Shown piece by piece: positions 9,130-17,742 of a DNA stretch of 64,000 nucleotides (its first letter is position 1; each line of letters starts with the position of its first letter). Made by a program: the position numbers and the translations under genes. The DNA comes from Streptomyces sp. NBC_01460 (GTDB lineage Bacteria > Actinomycetota > Actinomycetes > Streptomycetales > Streptomycetaceae). The stretch lies in NCBI RefSeq assembly GCF_036227405.1, contig NZ_CP109473.1:868001-932000 (forward strand). The letters run 5' to 3'. The notes beneath the pieces are model-generated. The model had not been told where the DNA came from, did no database searches, and saw only the letters and a list, made by a program, of their open reading frames with translations.

Positions 9130-10752
9130 TCAGGCACCGAAGAGCGTCTCCAGGTAGGCGCGCAGTTCCGGGCCGTCCGCCGGGGCCGCGCGCACGCCGA
9201 CGTACCCGTCGGGCCGCACGAGGACCGCCTCGCCGCCCAGCACACCGTACGTACGGCGGAACTCGCCCTGCCCGTCGTGCACGGCGGGCAGGTGAGGCGT
9301 GGGGGCGCGCAGTTCCGGCGCGAGGACCACACAGGTGTTCAGCAGGCCGTGCGCGGTCCGGGCCGCGGCCGTCGCCACCGCGTCGAAGGGCGCCGCCTGC
9401 TCCTCCTGACCGGCGTAGAGCAGCAGCGTGTGCTCCCGCTCCCTCAGCAGGCTGAACAGCCTCACGGGAAAGGCCCCGAGGGCGTACAGGAGACCTCCGC
9501 AGTCCGGTGCCCGGTCACCGGGGGCGGGGCCCTCGCGCCGGGACCCTTCGGGCCCCACGACCGGGCTGCCCCGGTAACCGAGCAGGAGCTGGGCCTCCCG
9601 GAGCATCGTCGTCCCCGGGTCCTCCGGGTCGGCCTGGACGCCGCCCCGCACATGACGCAGGGTCCGTGCCACCACTTCCTCGCCGATCGGGCGGCGTTCG
9701 GCGTCGTAGCTCTCCAGGAGTCCCGCGCCCGCGTGGCCCCGTACGGCGGCGGCGAGCTTCCATGCCAGGTTGAACGCGTCCTGGACCCCGGTGTTCATCC
9801 CCTGCGCACCTGTCGGCGGATGGATGTGCGCGGCGTCGCCGGCCACCAGGACCCGCCCCCGGCCGTACCGGCCGACGATGCGGTGGCTGATGCGGAAGAC
9901 CGAGGACCAGCGCAGCATGGAGGCGGTCGTGGGGCGGGGGGCGAGCCGGTCGAGCACCGCCTGGATGTGCTGGACGCCCGGTACCGGCCCCTGGTCACCG
10001 CTCAGCCCGTGCGTCACCCCGTCCGCGTCTCCCGGCGCGGTCCGGGACAGTTCGGGCGGTGTCGCCATGGACATCCGATAGCGCTTCTCGCCGGGCAGCG
10101 GGATGCAGACAAGGATGTCGTCCGTGTGCCCGTCGACGACGTGCGAGGCCCGGATCGCGTACCCGTCCGGCAGGTCCCAGTCGACCTCCACGTCTCCCAG
10201 CATGTACTCCTCGGGCAGGGCCGCGCCCTCGAAGGACAGTCCGAGCCCCTTGCGTACGACGCTGTGGGCGCCGTCGCAGCCCACGAGGTAGCGGGCCGTC
10301 AGTTCCTCGGTGCCGCCCGAGGGCAGGGAAAGGATCGCTCGCACCTCGTCGGAGTCCTGCTCGAAGGAGAGGAGTTCCGTACCGCGTTCGACCCGGCCTC
10401 CCCGCCGGAGCAGGAGGTCCTCGAGGAGCCGCTCGGTCTCGTACTGCGGGAGGGCGGCGAAGCCGTAGGGCACCTCGGGGGGCAGTCGGAGGTCGGTCCG
10501 GGGCCCTTCCTCGCCGTTGACGTAGAGCAGCTGGCCCCTGAGGGGGACGGCCGTCTCCAGTGCCTCGCGGACCATCCCCATCCGGTCCCAGATCTCCAGC
10601 GTCCTCGGTTGGACGCCCACGGCCCGCGCGTAGGGGAGGCGGGCCGGGAGCCGGTCGACGATCCTGCACGACACGCCTCGCCTGCCCAGCTCCGCCCCGG
10701 CTGTCAGGCCCACGGGACCCGCCCCCGCGATGAGCACATCGACATCGACCAT
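9130..10752 (-). CDS. FAD-dependent aromatic hydroxylase (group A flavin monooxygenase)
   Basis: A 540-residue protein of the p-hydroxybenzoate-hydroxylase-like family. Motifs are GAGPVGL near the N-terminus for FAD, the DG motif YLVGCDGAHSVVRKGLG and the GD motif RVLVAGDAAHIHPPTGAQGMNTG. The C-terminal ~150 residues form the thioredoxin-like domain common in polyketide-tailoring or phenol hydroxylases. I chose the ATG at 10752 because TGGAGG lies 5 bases upstream. An ATG nine codons earlier would overlap an inverted repeat likely to be the operator. Likely NAD(P)H-dependent hydroxylation of an aromatic substrate. No biosynthetic neighbours identify it. Confidence 0.85.
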   Translation of the reverse strand: MVDVDVLIAGAGPVGLTAGAELGRRGVSCRIVDRLPARLPYARAVGVQPRTLEIWDRMGMVREALETAVPLRGQLLYVNGEEGPRTDLRLPPEVPYGFAALPQYETERLLEDLLLRRGGRVERGTELLSFEQDSDEVRAILSLPSGGTEELTARYLVGCDGAHSVVRKGLGLSFEGAALPEEYMLGDVEVDWDLPDGYAIRASHVVDGHTDDILVCIPLPGEKRYRMSMATPPELSRTAPGDADGVTHGLSGDQGPVPGVQHIQAVLDRLAPRPTTASMLRWSSVFRISHRIVGRYGRGRVLVAGDAAHIHPPTGAQGMNTGVQDAFNLAWKLAAAVRGHAGAGLLESYDAERRPIGEEVVARTLRHVRGGVQADPEDPGTTMLREAQLLLGYRGSPVVGPEGSRREGPAPGDRAPDCGGLLYALGAFPVRLFSLLREREHTLLLYAGQEEQAAPFDAVATAAARTAHGLLNTCVVLAPELRAPTPHLPAVHDGQGEFRRTYGVLGGEAVLVRPDGYVGVRAAPADGPELRAYLETLFGA

Positions 10753-10770
10753 GGGTGCCTCCAGGCGAGG

Positions 10771-10788
10771 TGCATTCACTTCAATGCA
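10771..10788. promoter_or_regulatory. Inverted repeat TGCATT-N6-AATGCA, candidate operator
   Basis: Perfect 6-base arms lie 19-36 bases upstream of the monooxygenase start. Size and spacing suit a MarR- or TetR-like dimer, but no regulator gene of these families is adjacent. Confidence 0.5.
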
Positions 10789-10832
10789 TCACACCGGGGG
10801 CGATATGTCCATTTCGATGCCGTGCGGGCCGA

Positions 10833-10860
10833 TGCGGGGGAAGAGGGGCTCCTCCCCGCA
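10833..10860 (-). terminator. Stem-loop after the GH74 gene
   Basis: TGCGGGG at 10833-10839 pairs with CCCCGCA at 10854-10860, flanked by GGCC on both sides. It begins 14 bases beyond the GH74 stop codon on the minus strand. Confidence 0.6.
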
Positions 10861-10873
10861 CCGGCCGCAGGCG

Positions 10874-13576
10874 TCAGCCGACGGTGCAGGCCTCACCGCC
10901 CAGCGTGAAGGCGGCCGGCTTCGCGTTGGCGCCCGTCCAGGTGCCGGTGAAGCCGAAGCCCGCCGAGGATCCGGGGGCCACCTTGCCGTTCCAGCCGACG
11001 TTCGTCGCGGTCACCTTTGCCCCGGACTGCTGGTGGGAGGCGTTCCACATCTGGGTGACCTTCTGGTCCCCGGGGAACGACCAGCCCAACTGCCAGCCGT
11101 CGTAGGCCGTGGTGCCGGTGTTGGTGACCGTGACATCGGCCTGGAATCCGCCCGACCACTGGTTGGTGACCTTGTACGTCACGGAGCAGGCGGAGTCACC
11201 CGGCTCCGGGTCGGGGTCGGGATCCGGGTCGGGATCCGTCCCCCCTCCGCCGGTGTCCGAGGTCTCGCCCACCTGGATCCCGCGTCCGTTGGTGGAGACG
11301 TAGACGCGCCCGTACACCCTCGGGTCGCCGGTGATGGCCGCCCCGGTCCAGGCCCACTGGTGCGCGTCGTCGTTGATCCGCGTCCAGGTCGCACCCTTGT
11401 CGGTGGAGCGGAAGATGCCGCGTACCCCGCCGATCTTCGCGCTGACGTAGACCGTCTGGTAGGAAGCACCCGGGGCCGCCTTGCCGAAGCCCACGCTGTC
11501 GGCCTGCTCGACGCCGGTGAACTTGCTGAAGGTCGCGCCCGAGTCGGTGGAACGCCACAGACCGTAGGAGCCCGTGGCCGCGCCGCCCGCGAACCAGATG
11601 TCGCCCTCCGTACCGGCCAACGCCTTGAAGCGCACGTTCCCTTCGGCGGGCAGGCCGGTCGCCCTGGCGGTGAAGCTGGCGCCGCCGTCGGTCGACACGT
11701 AGAAGGTGCCGGCCTTGAACCCGTAGAACTTCTTCGGGTTCACCCGGTCGGACTCGACCGTCGCCCCGGCCGGGATCCCGGTGGACGCGGTCCACGTGTT
11801 CCCGTAGCCGGTGGTGCGGTGGACACCCGCGCCCTCCGGGCTCCACACGAACCCGCTGCCGTCGGCCGCCGCCGCGACCGTGCCGCCGGCGGTGACTCCG
11901 GAGGGCTCGGAAGCCTGGAACCAGTTGGCGCCGTTGTCGGTGGAGAAGCCGATGTGGGGAGCGGCGTCGGCGTTGCCCACCCGTACGACCGTGCCGGGAG
12001 ACGCTTCCGCGAAGTCCAGGCTGGTGGTGGAGTCGAGGTTCGGCGAGGTGAACATCATCGCGGGCACGGCGTCGAGGTCCGTGTGCCGGAAACCGCCGAT
12101 GTCACCGAGCGCGCTGAGCAGCGGCGCGCCGGAGGGCGGGCTGGCCAGGTCGTTGACGGCCGTCTCCTCCAGCCCCTTGACCATGGGGGTGATCTTGAAC
12201 TGGCCGCCGGAGTCCCAGGACGTGAGGTTCTCGGTGCCGTAGACCGTCGCGCCGGTGCCGTACATCATGCGGTTCGAGTCGAACGGGTCGATCTCCAGGG
12301 CCTCCGTCATCCACCCCAGCTTGGGGGAGGTCTCGGGCGGTGAGGGGTTGGCGCCCCAGCTGAGCCACGGCACGGAGGAGACGTCCAGGGTGTACCGGTT
12401 GGAGCGGTTCGGATAACTGGTGTAGTCCCAGGCCTTGGTCCAGGTGGCGCCGCTGTCCGTGGAGCGGAAGATCTGGGTGTCGGGCCACCAGGAACTGTAG
12501 GCGGTGGCCATCAGCGTCCCCGGCTTCTGCCGGTCGACGGAGAGGCCGCTGAAGCCGTAGTAGGTGTCGGCCTCGGCGACGGGGCTGACGTCCGCCCACG
12601 CACCGGACTTCGTGTCGTACCGCCAGATCCGCCCCTTGGCACCGTCGTACGGGCCGCCCGTGTCGCTCAGCGTCAGATAGAGGTGGCCCGTCGAGGAGTC
12701 GAGCACGCCCTTGTGCGCGAGGTATCCGGTCGGCTGGCCGGCGATCCGGGACCAGGTGACGCCGCCGTCCGTGGAGCGGTAGACGGTGTTCTCCTTGTCG
12801 GCGACCCCGACGTAGATGTCCTTGGTGGCGCTGCCCGCGGTCCCGGAGCGCTCGTCGAAGGTCACCCACACGATGCCCTGGTTGTCGTTGCCGTATCCGC
12901 TGGTGTCGGAGGGGTCGGAGGCGTAGTTGCCCGGGTTCGGGAAGGCGGTCACCTGGGACCAGGTGACGCCCGAGTCGGTGGACCGCCACAGGCCCTTGCC
13001 GCTGGGGGCGCCGAGGTACAGCACGGAGTTCTTGTTGGGGTCGACCGCGAGCCGCTCCCCCATCCCCCGGCCCGGCATGTTGCCGCCGAGCTTGAAGGGC
13101 AGGGTGGCGGCCTTCCAGGAGGCGCCCCGGTCCGAGGAGCGCAGGACGGCGCCGTTGGTCGGGTCCCAGCTGTTCGTGTACGTGCCGACGGCGGCGTACA
13201 CGTTGTCCGGGTCGACCGTGTCCGAGGCGAGGCCCACCACCCCGGACCAGCCCCACCGGTCCCAGTCCACCCAGTCCAACAGCGGGGTCCACCGCTTGCC
13301 CGCCTGGTCCCAGCGGTAGGCGCCACCGATGTCGGTGCGCGCGTACGCGAGGTTCTTCTCGGACCGGTTGAAGACGATGCCCGGCACGAAGCCACCGCCG
13401 TCGATCCGGGCGTTCTTCCACGTGTACGTGTCCGCCGCGATGGACACATCCGATGCTTCGGCAGCGGCGGGCCGGTCGTCCGGGCGGGCGGCGGCCGGGT
13501 TCGCGGTGACCGACAACCCGACGGTGAGGGCAAGTGCCGCCAGTAGGGCGGCGATGGGTCTGGCGCTCAAGCGCAC
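10874..13576 (-). CDS. Secreted GH74 xyloglucanase with C-terminal CBM2
   Basis: A 900-residue exported enzyme with a GTG start and GAGAGGA ribosome site. Signal peptide about residues 1-34. The GH74 double seven-blade propeller runs from about 50 to 775, beginning WKNARIDGGGFVPGIVFN and ARTDIGGAYRWD (candidate catalytic Asp), with many Asp-box-like repeats of the type FRSTDSGATW. A PDPDPDPDPEPGD linker leads to a CBM2 of about 100 residues (CSVTYKVTNQWSGGFQADV to GGEACTVG) with the terminal Cys pair. It should bind cellulose and cleave xyloglucan backbones outside the cell. A perfect CebR-type box upstream suggests induction by cello-oligosaccharides. Confidence 0.95.
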   Translation of the reverse strand: MRLSARPIAALLAALALTVGLSVTANPAAARPDDRPAAAEASDVSIAADTYTWKNARIDGGGFVPGIVFNRSEKNLAYARTDIGGAYRWDQAGKRWTPLLDWVDWDRWGWSGVVGLASDTVDPDNVYAAVGTYTNSWDPTNGAVLRSSDRGASWKAATLPFKLGGNMPGRGMGERLAVDPNKNSVLYLGAPSGKGLWRSTDSGVTWSQVTAFPNPGNYASDPSDTSGYGNDNQGIVWVTFDERSGTAGSATKDIYVGVADKENTVYRSTDGGVTWSRIAGQPTGYLAHKGVLDSSTGHLYLTLSDTGGPYDGAKGRIWRYDTKSGAWADVSPVAEADTYYGFSGLSVDRQKPGTLMATAYSSWWPDTQIFRSTDSGATWTKAWDYTSYPNRSNRYTLDVSSVPWLSWGANPSPPETSPKLGWMTEALEIDPFDSNRMMYGTGATVYGTENLTSWDSGGQFKITPMVKGLEETAVNDLASPPSGAPLLSALGDIGGFRHTDLDAVPAMMFTSPNLDSTTSLDFAEASPGTVVRVGNADAAPHIGFSTDNGANWFQASEPSGVTAGGTVAAAADGSGFVWSPEGAGVHRTTGYGNTWTASTGIPAGATVESDRVNPKKFYGFKAGTFYVSTDGGASFTARATGLPAEGNVRFKALAGTEGDIWFAGGAATGSYGLWRSTDSGATFSKFTGVEQADSVGFGKAAPGASYQTVYVSAKIGGVRGIFRSTDKGATWTRINDDAHQWAWTGAAITGDPRVYGRVYVSTNGRGIQVGETSDTGGGGTDPDPDPDPDPEPGDSACSVTYKVTNQWSGGFQADVTVTNTGTTAYDGWQLGWSFPGDQKVTQMWNASHQQSGAKVTATNVGWNGKVAPGSSAGFGFTGTWTGANAKPAAFTLGGEACTVG

Positions 13577-13634
13577 GGAAACGTCCTCTCCGAGCTGGAC
13601 CGCCGACAGTGGCGGTACGGGACTGACACAGAGA

Positions 13635-13648
13635 TGGGAGCGCTCCCA
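13635..13648. promoter_or_regulatory. CebR-type operator TGGGAGCGCTCCCA
   Basis: This is an exact 14-bp match to the operator described for CebR, the LacI-family repressor of cellulase and cellobiose-uptake genes in Streptomyces (established knowledge). It lies 59 bases upstream of the xyloglucanase start codon. Binding by CebR here is inferred. No cebR gene is in the window. Confidence 0.85.
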
Positions 13649-13649
13649 T

Positions 13650-14353
13650 AAGGCATCACGATGGTAGCGCCGCGTGTCGCCCGAGAGAAGGGTGGTGCAG
13701 TCGTTTCATCGGATGAATACGGGGCCACGCCGTGAGGGCCCGGTCGACGGCCCCCGCTCGACCCCGCCCCGGCCGCACCGGACAAGGGCACCCTGGGGGC
13801 GGCGACGCCACACCCTCTCCACACAACCGGAGACGGTGTGATGCAAAGGGCACGCCATCCAGGAAAGCGCTTCATAAATACGCCGCCCATTCACGGGCGA
13901 CCCGCACAGGGAAATAGAGCCGTGTTCATCTTTTACAATGGCGTGAATATCGATACCTTCCGAGCTTTCCGTGTCGGCCCGCAGCACCCGCCCCTGGAAT
14001 TGCGATGGCCCGCTCGGGGAAACCTGCACACGGCGTGCGCACACCGATCACGCACCTCGGTGCGAAATGCCAGTTCCGAGGGGGTCCGAGGGGTGATTGG
14101 GGCGGGACTGCCCCACTTGGGGGGTGTGGAGGTGCGACGGCGCGGAATTCATCCGGTGAAGCTCGTGAAGAACCTGCTGCCGCGGAATGAACACTTCTGC
14201 ACGCAATCCGATTCCAGCGGGCCGACAACCACAGATCCGCCGCAGTTCGATTGGCTGTACGAGGCACAGGCGTGCTTTGATCCTGGCCCATACGGAGGCC
14301 GCAGCACAGGTTTCCGTATATAGGCAATTTCCATACGAAGGGCAGCGCTCATC
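13650..14353. other. Long gene-free region upstream of the peptide precursor
   Basis: About 700 bases with no convincing gene. Base composition is locally more AT-rich than the surroundings (13860-13960 and 14300-14340). It holds a TTCATC-G-GATGAA inverted repeat at 13705-13717, an AAGCGCTT core at 13865-13872 and a TATATA at 14317-14322 that could be a -10 for the precursor gene. Reading frames crossing it lack coding character. Confidence 0.5.
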
Positions 14354-14581
14354 ATGAACTACACCCCCCAGGTCGAGACCGCCGAGATCTCCGACAGCGA
14401 CCTCGACAACGTCGCGGGCGGCCTCGTCGGCAACGTGCTCGGCAACGTCACGGGCACCGTCGAGGGCATCGTCCCGGTCGCCGGCGTCGTCGGCTCGGTC
14501 ACCGGTCTCGTCGAGGGTGCCACCGGCGTGAACACCGGCGCGGTCACCGGCCTGGCCACCGGCCTCACCGCCGGTCTCTGA
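14354..14581 (+). CDS. Double-glycine-leader precursor of an exported glycine-zipper peptide
   Basis: A 75-residue precursor. Residues 1-23 form an acidic leader ending EISDSDLDNVAGG, the double-glycine signature cut by C39 peptidases. The 52-residue core has no Cys, Lys, Arg or aromatic residue and only two Glu. Glycines recur every fourth position in three blocks (core positions 3, 7, 11, 15; then 24, 28, 32; then 35, 39, 43, 47, 51), a near-perfect GxxxG zipper, with the pair VTGTVEG and VTGLVEG repeated inside. The exporter genes for such leaders follow directly. Absence of Cys and of any LanM or cyclodehydratase gene argues against a lanthipeptide. Activity (bacteriocin, pore, fibre, surface-active peptide) is unknown. 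Confidence 0.85.
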   Translation: MNYTPQVETAEISDSDLDNVAGGLVGNVLGNVTGTVEGIVPVAGVVGSVTGLVEGATGVNTGAVTGLATGLTAGL

Positions 14582-14598
14582 GACACGGCAGCACCCCG

Positions 14599-14632
14599 CC
14601 GAGCCCCGGAACCCGTCGGTTCCGGGGCTCGG
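14599..14632 (+). terminator. Stem-loop between precursor and exporter genes
   Basis: CCGAGCCCCGGAAC pairs perfectly with its complement across a 6-base loop, 18 bases after the precursor stop and about 30 bases before the HlyD-like start. The position suits partial termination, giving more precursor mRNA than exporter mRNA, as is common in secreted-peptide operons. It could also be a 3' mRNA stabiliser. Confidence 0.8.
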
Positions 14633-14664
14633 TGCCGACCGCTGACAGGTGAGGGAAGAGTTCC

Positions 14665-15471
14665 GTGCAGTTCCGCCAACAGGCCCTTTCCAAGCTGCAG
14701 TCGCCCGAACAGCTCGACCTGCCGGTGCGCTTCGCCCGCCCGCAGGGCCTGCTCGTCCTCTGCGTCACCGTCGCCGTGATGGCGGCGGCGTGCTTCTGGG
14801 CCGTGACCGGTTCGGTCGCCAGCACCCTCGACGCGCCGGGCATCCTCACGCACTCCCGCGGCAGTTACCTCCTGCAGAGCCCGGTCGCCGGGCAGATCAC
14901 CGAGGTGCTCGCCGACGAGGGCGAGACACTGCCCCGGAACTCCCCCCTGCTCAAGGTCCGTACGGACACCGGCGAACGCGTCGTCCGTACGATCGACGCG
15001 GGCCGGCTCACCTCCGTGACGGCCACCATCGGCGCGGTGGTCACCACCGGCGCGGACGTGGCGAGTGTCGAACGGATCGACGGTGCCGACGACCCGCTGG
15101 TCGCCCTGCTGTACGTCTCGGGCAGCGGTGCGGCCTCGGTCCCGGTGGGAGCCTCCGTCGACCTCACCGTCCAGTCCGTCCCGGCCCAGCAGTACGGGGT
15201 GCTCCGCGGCAAGGTGGCGGCGGTCGGCAGGGCGGCGCAGACGCAGCAGCAGATCACCCGCTTCCTCGGCGACGCCCAGCTCGGCGAGCAGTTCTCCGCG
15301 CACGGGCGTCCGCTGGCGGTCCTGGTGAGGATCGAGCGTTCCGGCTCCACCGAGTCCGGCTACCGGTGGTCCTCGGCCGAGGGTCCGCCGTACGCGATCG
15401 GCTCCATGACCCTGGCCTCCGGCTCCGTCCGTCTCGCCGACCAGCGCCCCGTCGATTGGCTGCTCCCGTGA
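14665..15471 (+). CDS. HlyD-like membrane-fusion protein of an NHLM-type peptide exporter
   Basis: A 268-residue protein with GTG start and GAGGGAAGAG ribosome site. A short cytoplasmic N-terminus precedes one membrane segment (LLVLCVTVAVMAAACFWAV, about residues 29-47). The external part holds a lipoyl/biotinyl-like hammerhead (SPVAGQITEVLADEGETLPRNSPLLKV) and a beta-barrel-like tail. This is the layout of the secretion protein of NHLM bacteriocin systems. The stop overlaps the start of the peptidase-ABC gene (GTGA), so the two are co-translated. Confidence 0.85.
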   Translation: MQFRQQALSKLQSPEQLDLPVRFARPQGLLVLCVTVAVMAAACFWAVTGSVASTLDAPGILTHSRGSYLLQSPVAGQITEVLADEGETLPRNSPLLKVRTDTGERVVRTIDAGRLTSVTATIGAVVTTGADVASVERIDGADDPLVALLYVSGSGAASVPVGASVDLTVQSVPAQQYGVLRGKVAAVGRAAQTQQQITRFLGDAQLGEQFSAHGRPLAVLVRIERSGSTESGYRWSSAEGPPYAIGSMTLASGSVRLADQRPVDWLLP

Positions 15472-17741
15472 CCGCACCCCACCCGTCCCCCGCCGCCCAG
15501 CAGCTTCCCCCGCCCGGCCGCGGCAGGCACCGCCCGGAAGGCGCTCCGGGCACCAGGCGGCGTTCGCGTCCCGCTCCGAAGCCCGGGCGGACGAAGACCG
15601 TACGCACCCCCACCGTGCTCCAGATGGAGGCCCTGGAGTGCGGTGCCGCGTCGCTGGCGATGGTGCTCGGCCACCACGGACGCCATGTGCCGCTGGAGGA
15701 GCTCCGGATCGCCTGCGGCGTCTCGCGTGACGGCTCGCGCGCGAGCAACGTGCTGAAGGCAGCCCGTGGTTACGGCCTCCAGGCCAAGGGCATGCAGATG
15801 GAACCCGCCGCCCTCGCGGAGGTCCAGGCACCCGCGATCCTGTTCTGGGAGTTCAACCACTACGTCGTGTACGACGGAACGGGACGCCGCCTCGGCCGGA
15901 GCGGGGTGTACATCAACGACCCCGACAAGGGGCGCCGGTTCGTGCCCGCCGAGGACTTCGACACCAGTTTCACGGGGGTCGTCCTCGTCCTCGAACCCGG
16001 CGAGGACTTCCGGCGTGGCGGCCGTGGGCCCGGCGTCATGTCCGCACTGCCGGCCCGGCTGCGCGGCACCACGGGCACGATGCTCGTGGCCCTGCTCGCC
16101 AGCCTGCTGCTGGTGGCCGTCGGGGCGACGCTCCCGGCCCTGAGCCGCACCTATATCGACATGTTCATGATTGGTGAACAGACCTCGCTGCTGGGCGTGC
16201 TGTTCGCCGCCATGGGCACGACTGTCGCCCTCACCGTTGTCCTGACCTGGCTCCAGCAGGCCAATCTGCTGCGCGGGCGCATCATCTCGTCCACGCTCGG
16301 AAGCGCGCGCTTCTTCCGCCATCTGCTCCGGCTGCCGGTCACCTTCTTCTCACAGCGCAGTCCCGCCGATCTCGTCCAGCGCCTGCAGTCGAACGACGCG
16401 GTGGCCGAGACGCTCGCCAGGGATCTCACCGCGGCGGGCGTGGACGGCATCGTCGTCCTCCTCTACGCGTTCCTGCTGTGGACGTACGATCCGCAGCTGA
16501 CCGTCATCGGCGTGGGGATCGCGCTGCTCAACGTCGTCGCCATGCGCATCGTCGTGCGGATGCGGGCCACCGGGACCCAGAAGCTGCGGGCCGACAGCGC
16601 ACGGCTGACGAACACCTCGTACACCGGTCTCCAGCTGATCGAGACGATGAAGGCCACCGGCGGCGAGGACGGGTACTTCCGCCGCTGGGCGGGACAGCAC
16701 GCGACGACGCTGGAGCAGCAGCAGCGTCTCGGGGTGCCGAGCGCCTGGCTGGGCGTCGTCGCTCCCGCCCTCGCCACGTTCAACAGCGCGGTGATCCTGT
16801 GGATCGGCGGGCTGCGGGCCGTCGAGGGCCACCTCTCGATCGGTCTGCTGGTCGCCTTCCAGGCGCTGGTCACCCGCTTCACCGCACCGGTCACCCGGCT
16901 CAACGGGGTGGCCGGCCGGGTCCAGGACTTCGCCGCCGACGTGGCACGCCTCAAGGACGTCGAGAACTTCCCCGTCGACGCGCTGTACTCCCGTCCCGAA
17001 CCGGCAGCGAGCACCCGCCGTCTCAAGGGCCATGTGACGCTGGAGGACATCACCTTCGGCTACAGCCCTCTCGACAAGCCGCTGCTCACCGGCTTCTCCC
17101 TCTCGGTGGGGCCGGGGCAGCAGGTGGCGCTCGTGGGCGGTTCCGGCAGCGGCAAGTCGACGGTCTCGCGGCTCATCTCGGGGCTCTACAGCCCGTGGGA
17201 GGGCACGATCCGCATCGACGGGCAGCGTCTGGAGGACATCCCCAGGGGCGCCCTGGCCGCGTCGGTGTCCTTCGTCGACCAGGAGGTCTTCCTCTTCGAG
17301 GGGACGGTCAGGGACAACGTGGCGCTGTGGGACCCCTCGGTCCCCGACGAGGCCGTGGCCGAGGCCCTGCGGGACGCCGCGCTGTACGACGTCGTCGCCC
17401 GGCGGCCCCGCGGCATCCACAGCCGGGTGGAGCAGGACGGCAGGAACTTCTCCGGCGGGCAGCGCCAGCGCCTGGAGATCGCCCGGGCCCTCGTGCGCCG
17501 CCCCAGCATCCTGGTCCTGGACGAGGTCACCAGCGCGCTGGACGCCGAGACGGAGCGGATCATCATCGACAACCTGCGGCGGCGCGGCTGCGCCTGTGTC
17601 GTGATCGCGCACCGGCTGAGCACCGTCCGCGACAGCGACGAGATCGTGGTCCTGGACCACGGGACGGTCGTGGAGCGCGGCCGTCACGAGAATCTGGTGG
17701 CCGCCGGAGGCCCCTACGCCGACCTGGTCAGGGAGCACTGA
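15468..17741 (+). CDS. NHLM-type ABC exporter with N-terminal C39 leader peptidase
   Basis: A 757-residue fusion. After a basic, proline-rich 45-residue N-terminus comes a C39 peptidase: catalytic Cys58 in ECGAASL, His in FNHYVVYDG and Asp in INDPDKG. Membrane segments follow from about residue 190 to 470. The C-terminal nucleotide-binding domain has Walker A GGSGSGKST, signature FSGGQRQR and Walker B ILVLDEVTSALD. It should cut the double-glycine leader of the precursor encoded at 14354 and export the core peptide. All three peptidase residues are present, so it looks active. Confidence 0.93.
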   Translation: MTAPHPSPAAQQLPPPGRGRHRPEGAPGTRRRSRPAPKPGRTKTVRTPTVLQMEALECGAASLAMVLGHHGRHVPLEELRIACGVSRDGSRASNVLKAARGYGLQAKGMQMEPAALAEVQAPAILFWEFNHYVVYDGTGRRLGRSGVYINDPDKGRRFVPAEDFDTSFTGVVLVLEPGEDFRRGGRGPGVMSALPARLRGTTGTMLVALLASLLLVAVGATLPALSRTYIDMFMIGEQTSLLGVLFAAMGTTVALTVVLTWLQQANLLRGRIISSTLGSARFFRHLLRLPVTFFSQRSPADLVQRLQSNDAVAETLARDLTAAGVDGIVVLLYAFLLWTYDPQLTVIGVGIALLNVVAMRIVVRMRATGTQKLRADSARLTNTSYTGLQLIETMKATGGEDGYFRRWAGQHATTLEQQQRLGVPSAWLGVVAPALATFNSAVILWIGGLRAVEGHLSIGLLVAFQALVTRFTAPVTRLNGVAGRVQDFAADVARLKDVENFPVDALYSRPEPAASTRRLKGHVTLEDITFGYSPLDKPLLTGFSLSVGPGQQVALVGGSGSGKSTVSRLISGLYSPWEGTIRIDGQRLEDIPRGALAASVSFVDQEVFLFEGTVRDNVALWDPSVPDEAVAEALRDAALYDVVARRPRGIHSRVEQDGRNFSGGQRQRLEIARALVRRPSILVLDEVTSALDAETERIIIDNLRRRGCACVVIAHRLSTVRDSDEIVVLDHGTVVERGRHENLVAAGGPYADLVREH

Positions 17742-17742
17742 C

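Noticed and set aside
6822-9332. 836-codon minus-strand frame opposite the beta-helix gene
   Set aside because: Composition-driven frame without recognisable domains; the plus-strand gene has a signal peptide, ribosome site and domains.
13863-13874. GAAAGCGCTTCA as a second CebR-like box
   Set aside because: Only the 8-bp AAGCGCTT is symmetric and it does not match the CebR consensus flanks; too weak to call.
13838-14323. Possible gene in the region before the peptide precursor
   Set aside because: No ribosome site, mixed third-position composition, no motif; treated as non-coding.
14354-14581. Lanthipeptide or other Cys-modified RiPP precursor
   Set aside because: The core has Thr and Ser but no Cys, and no LanM, cyclodehydratase or radical-SAM gene is nearby, so thioether rings are not supported.
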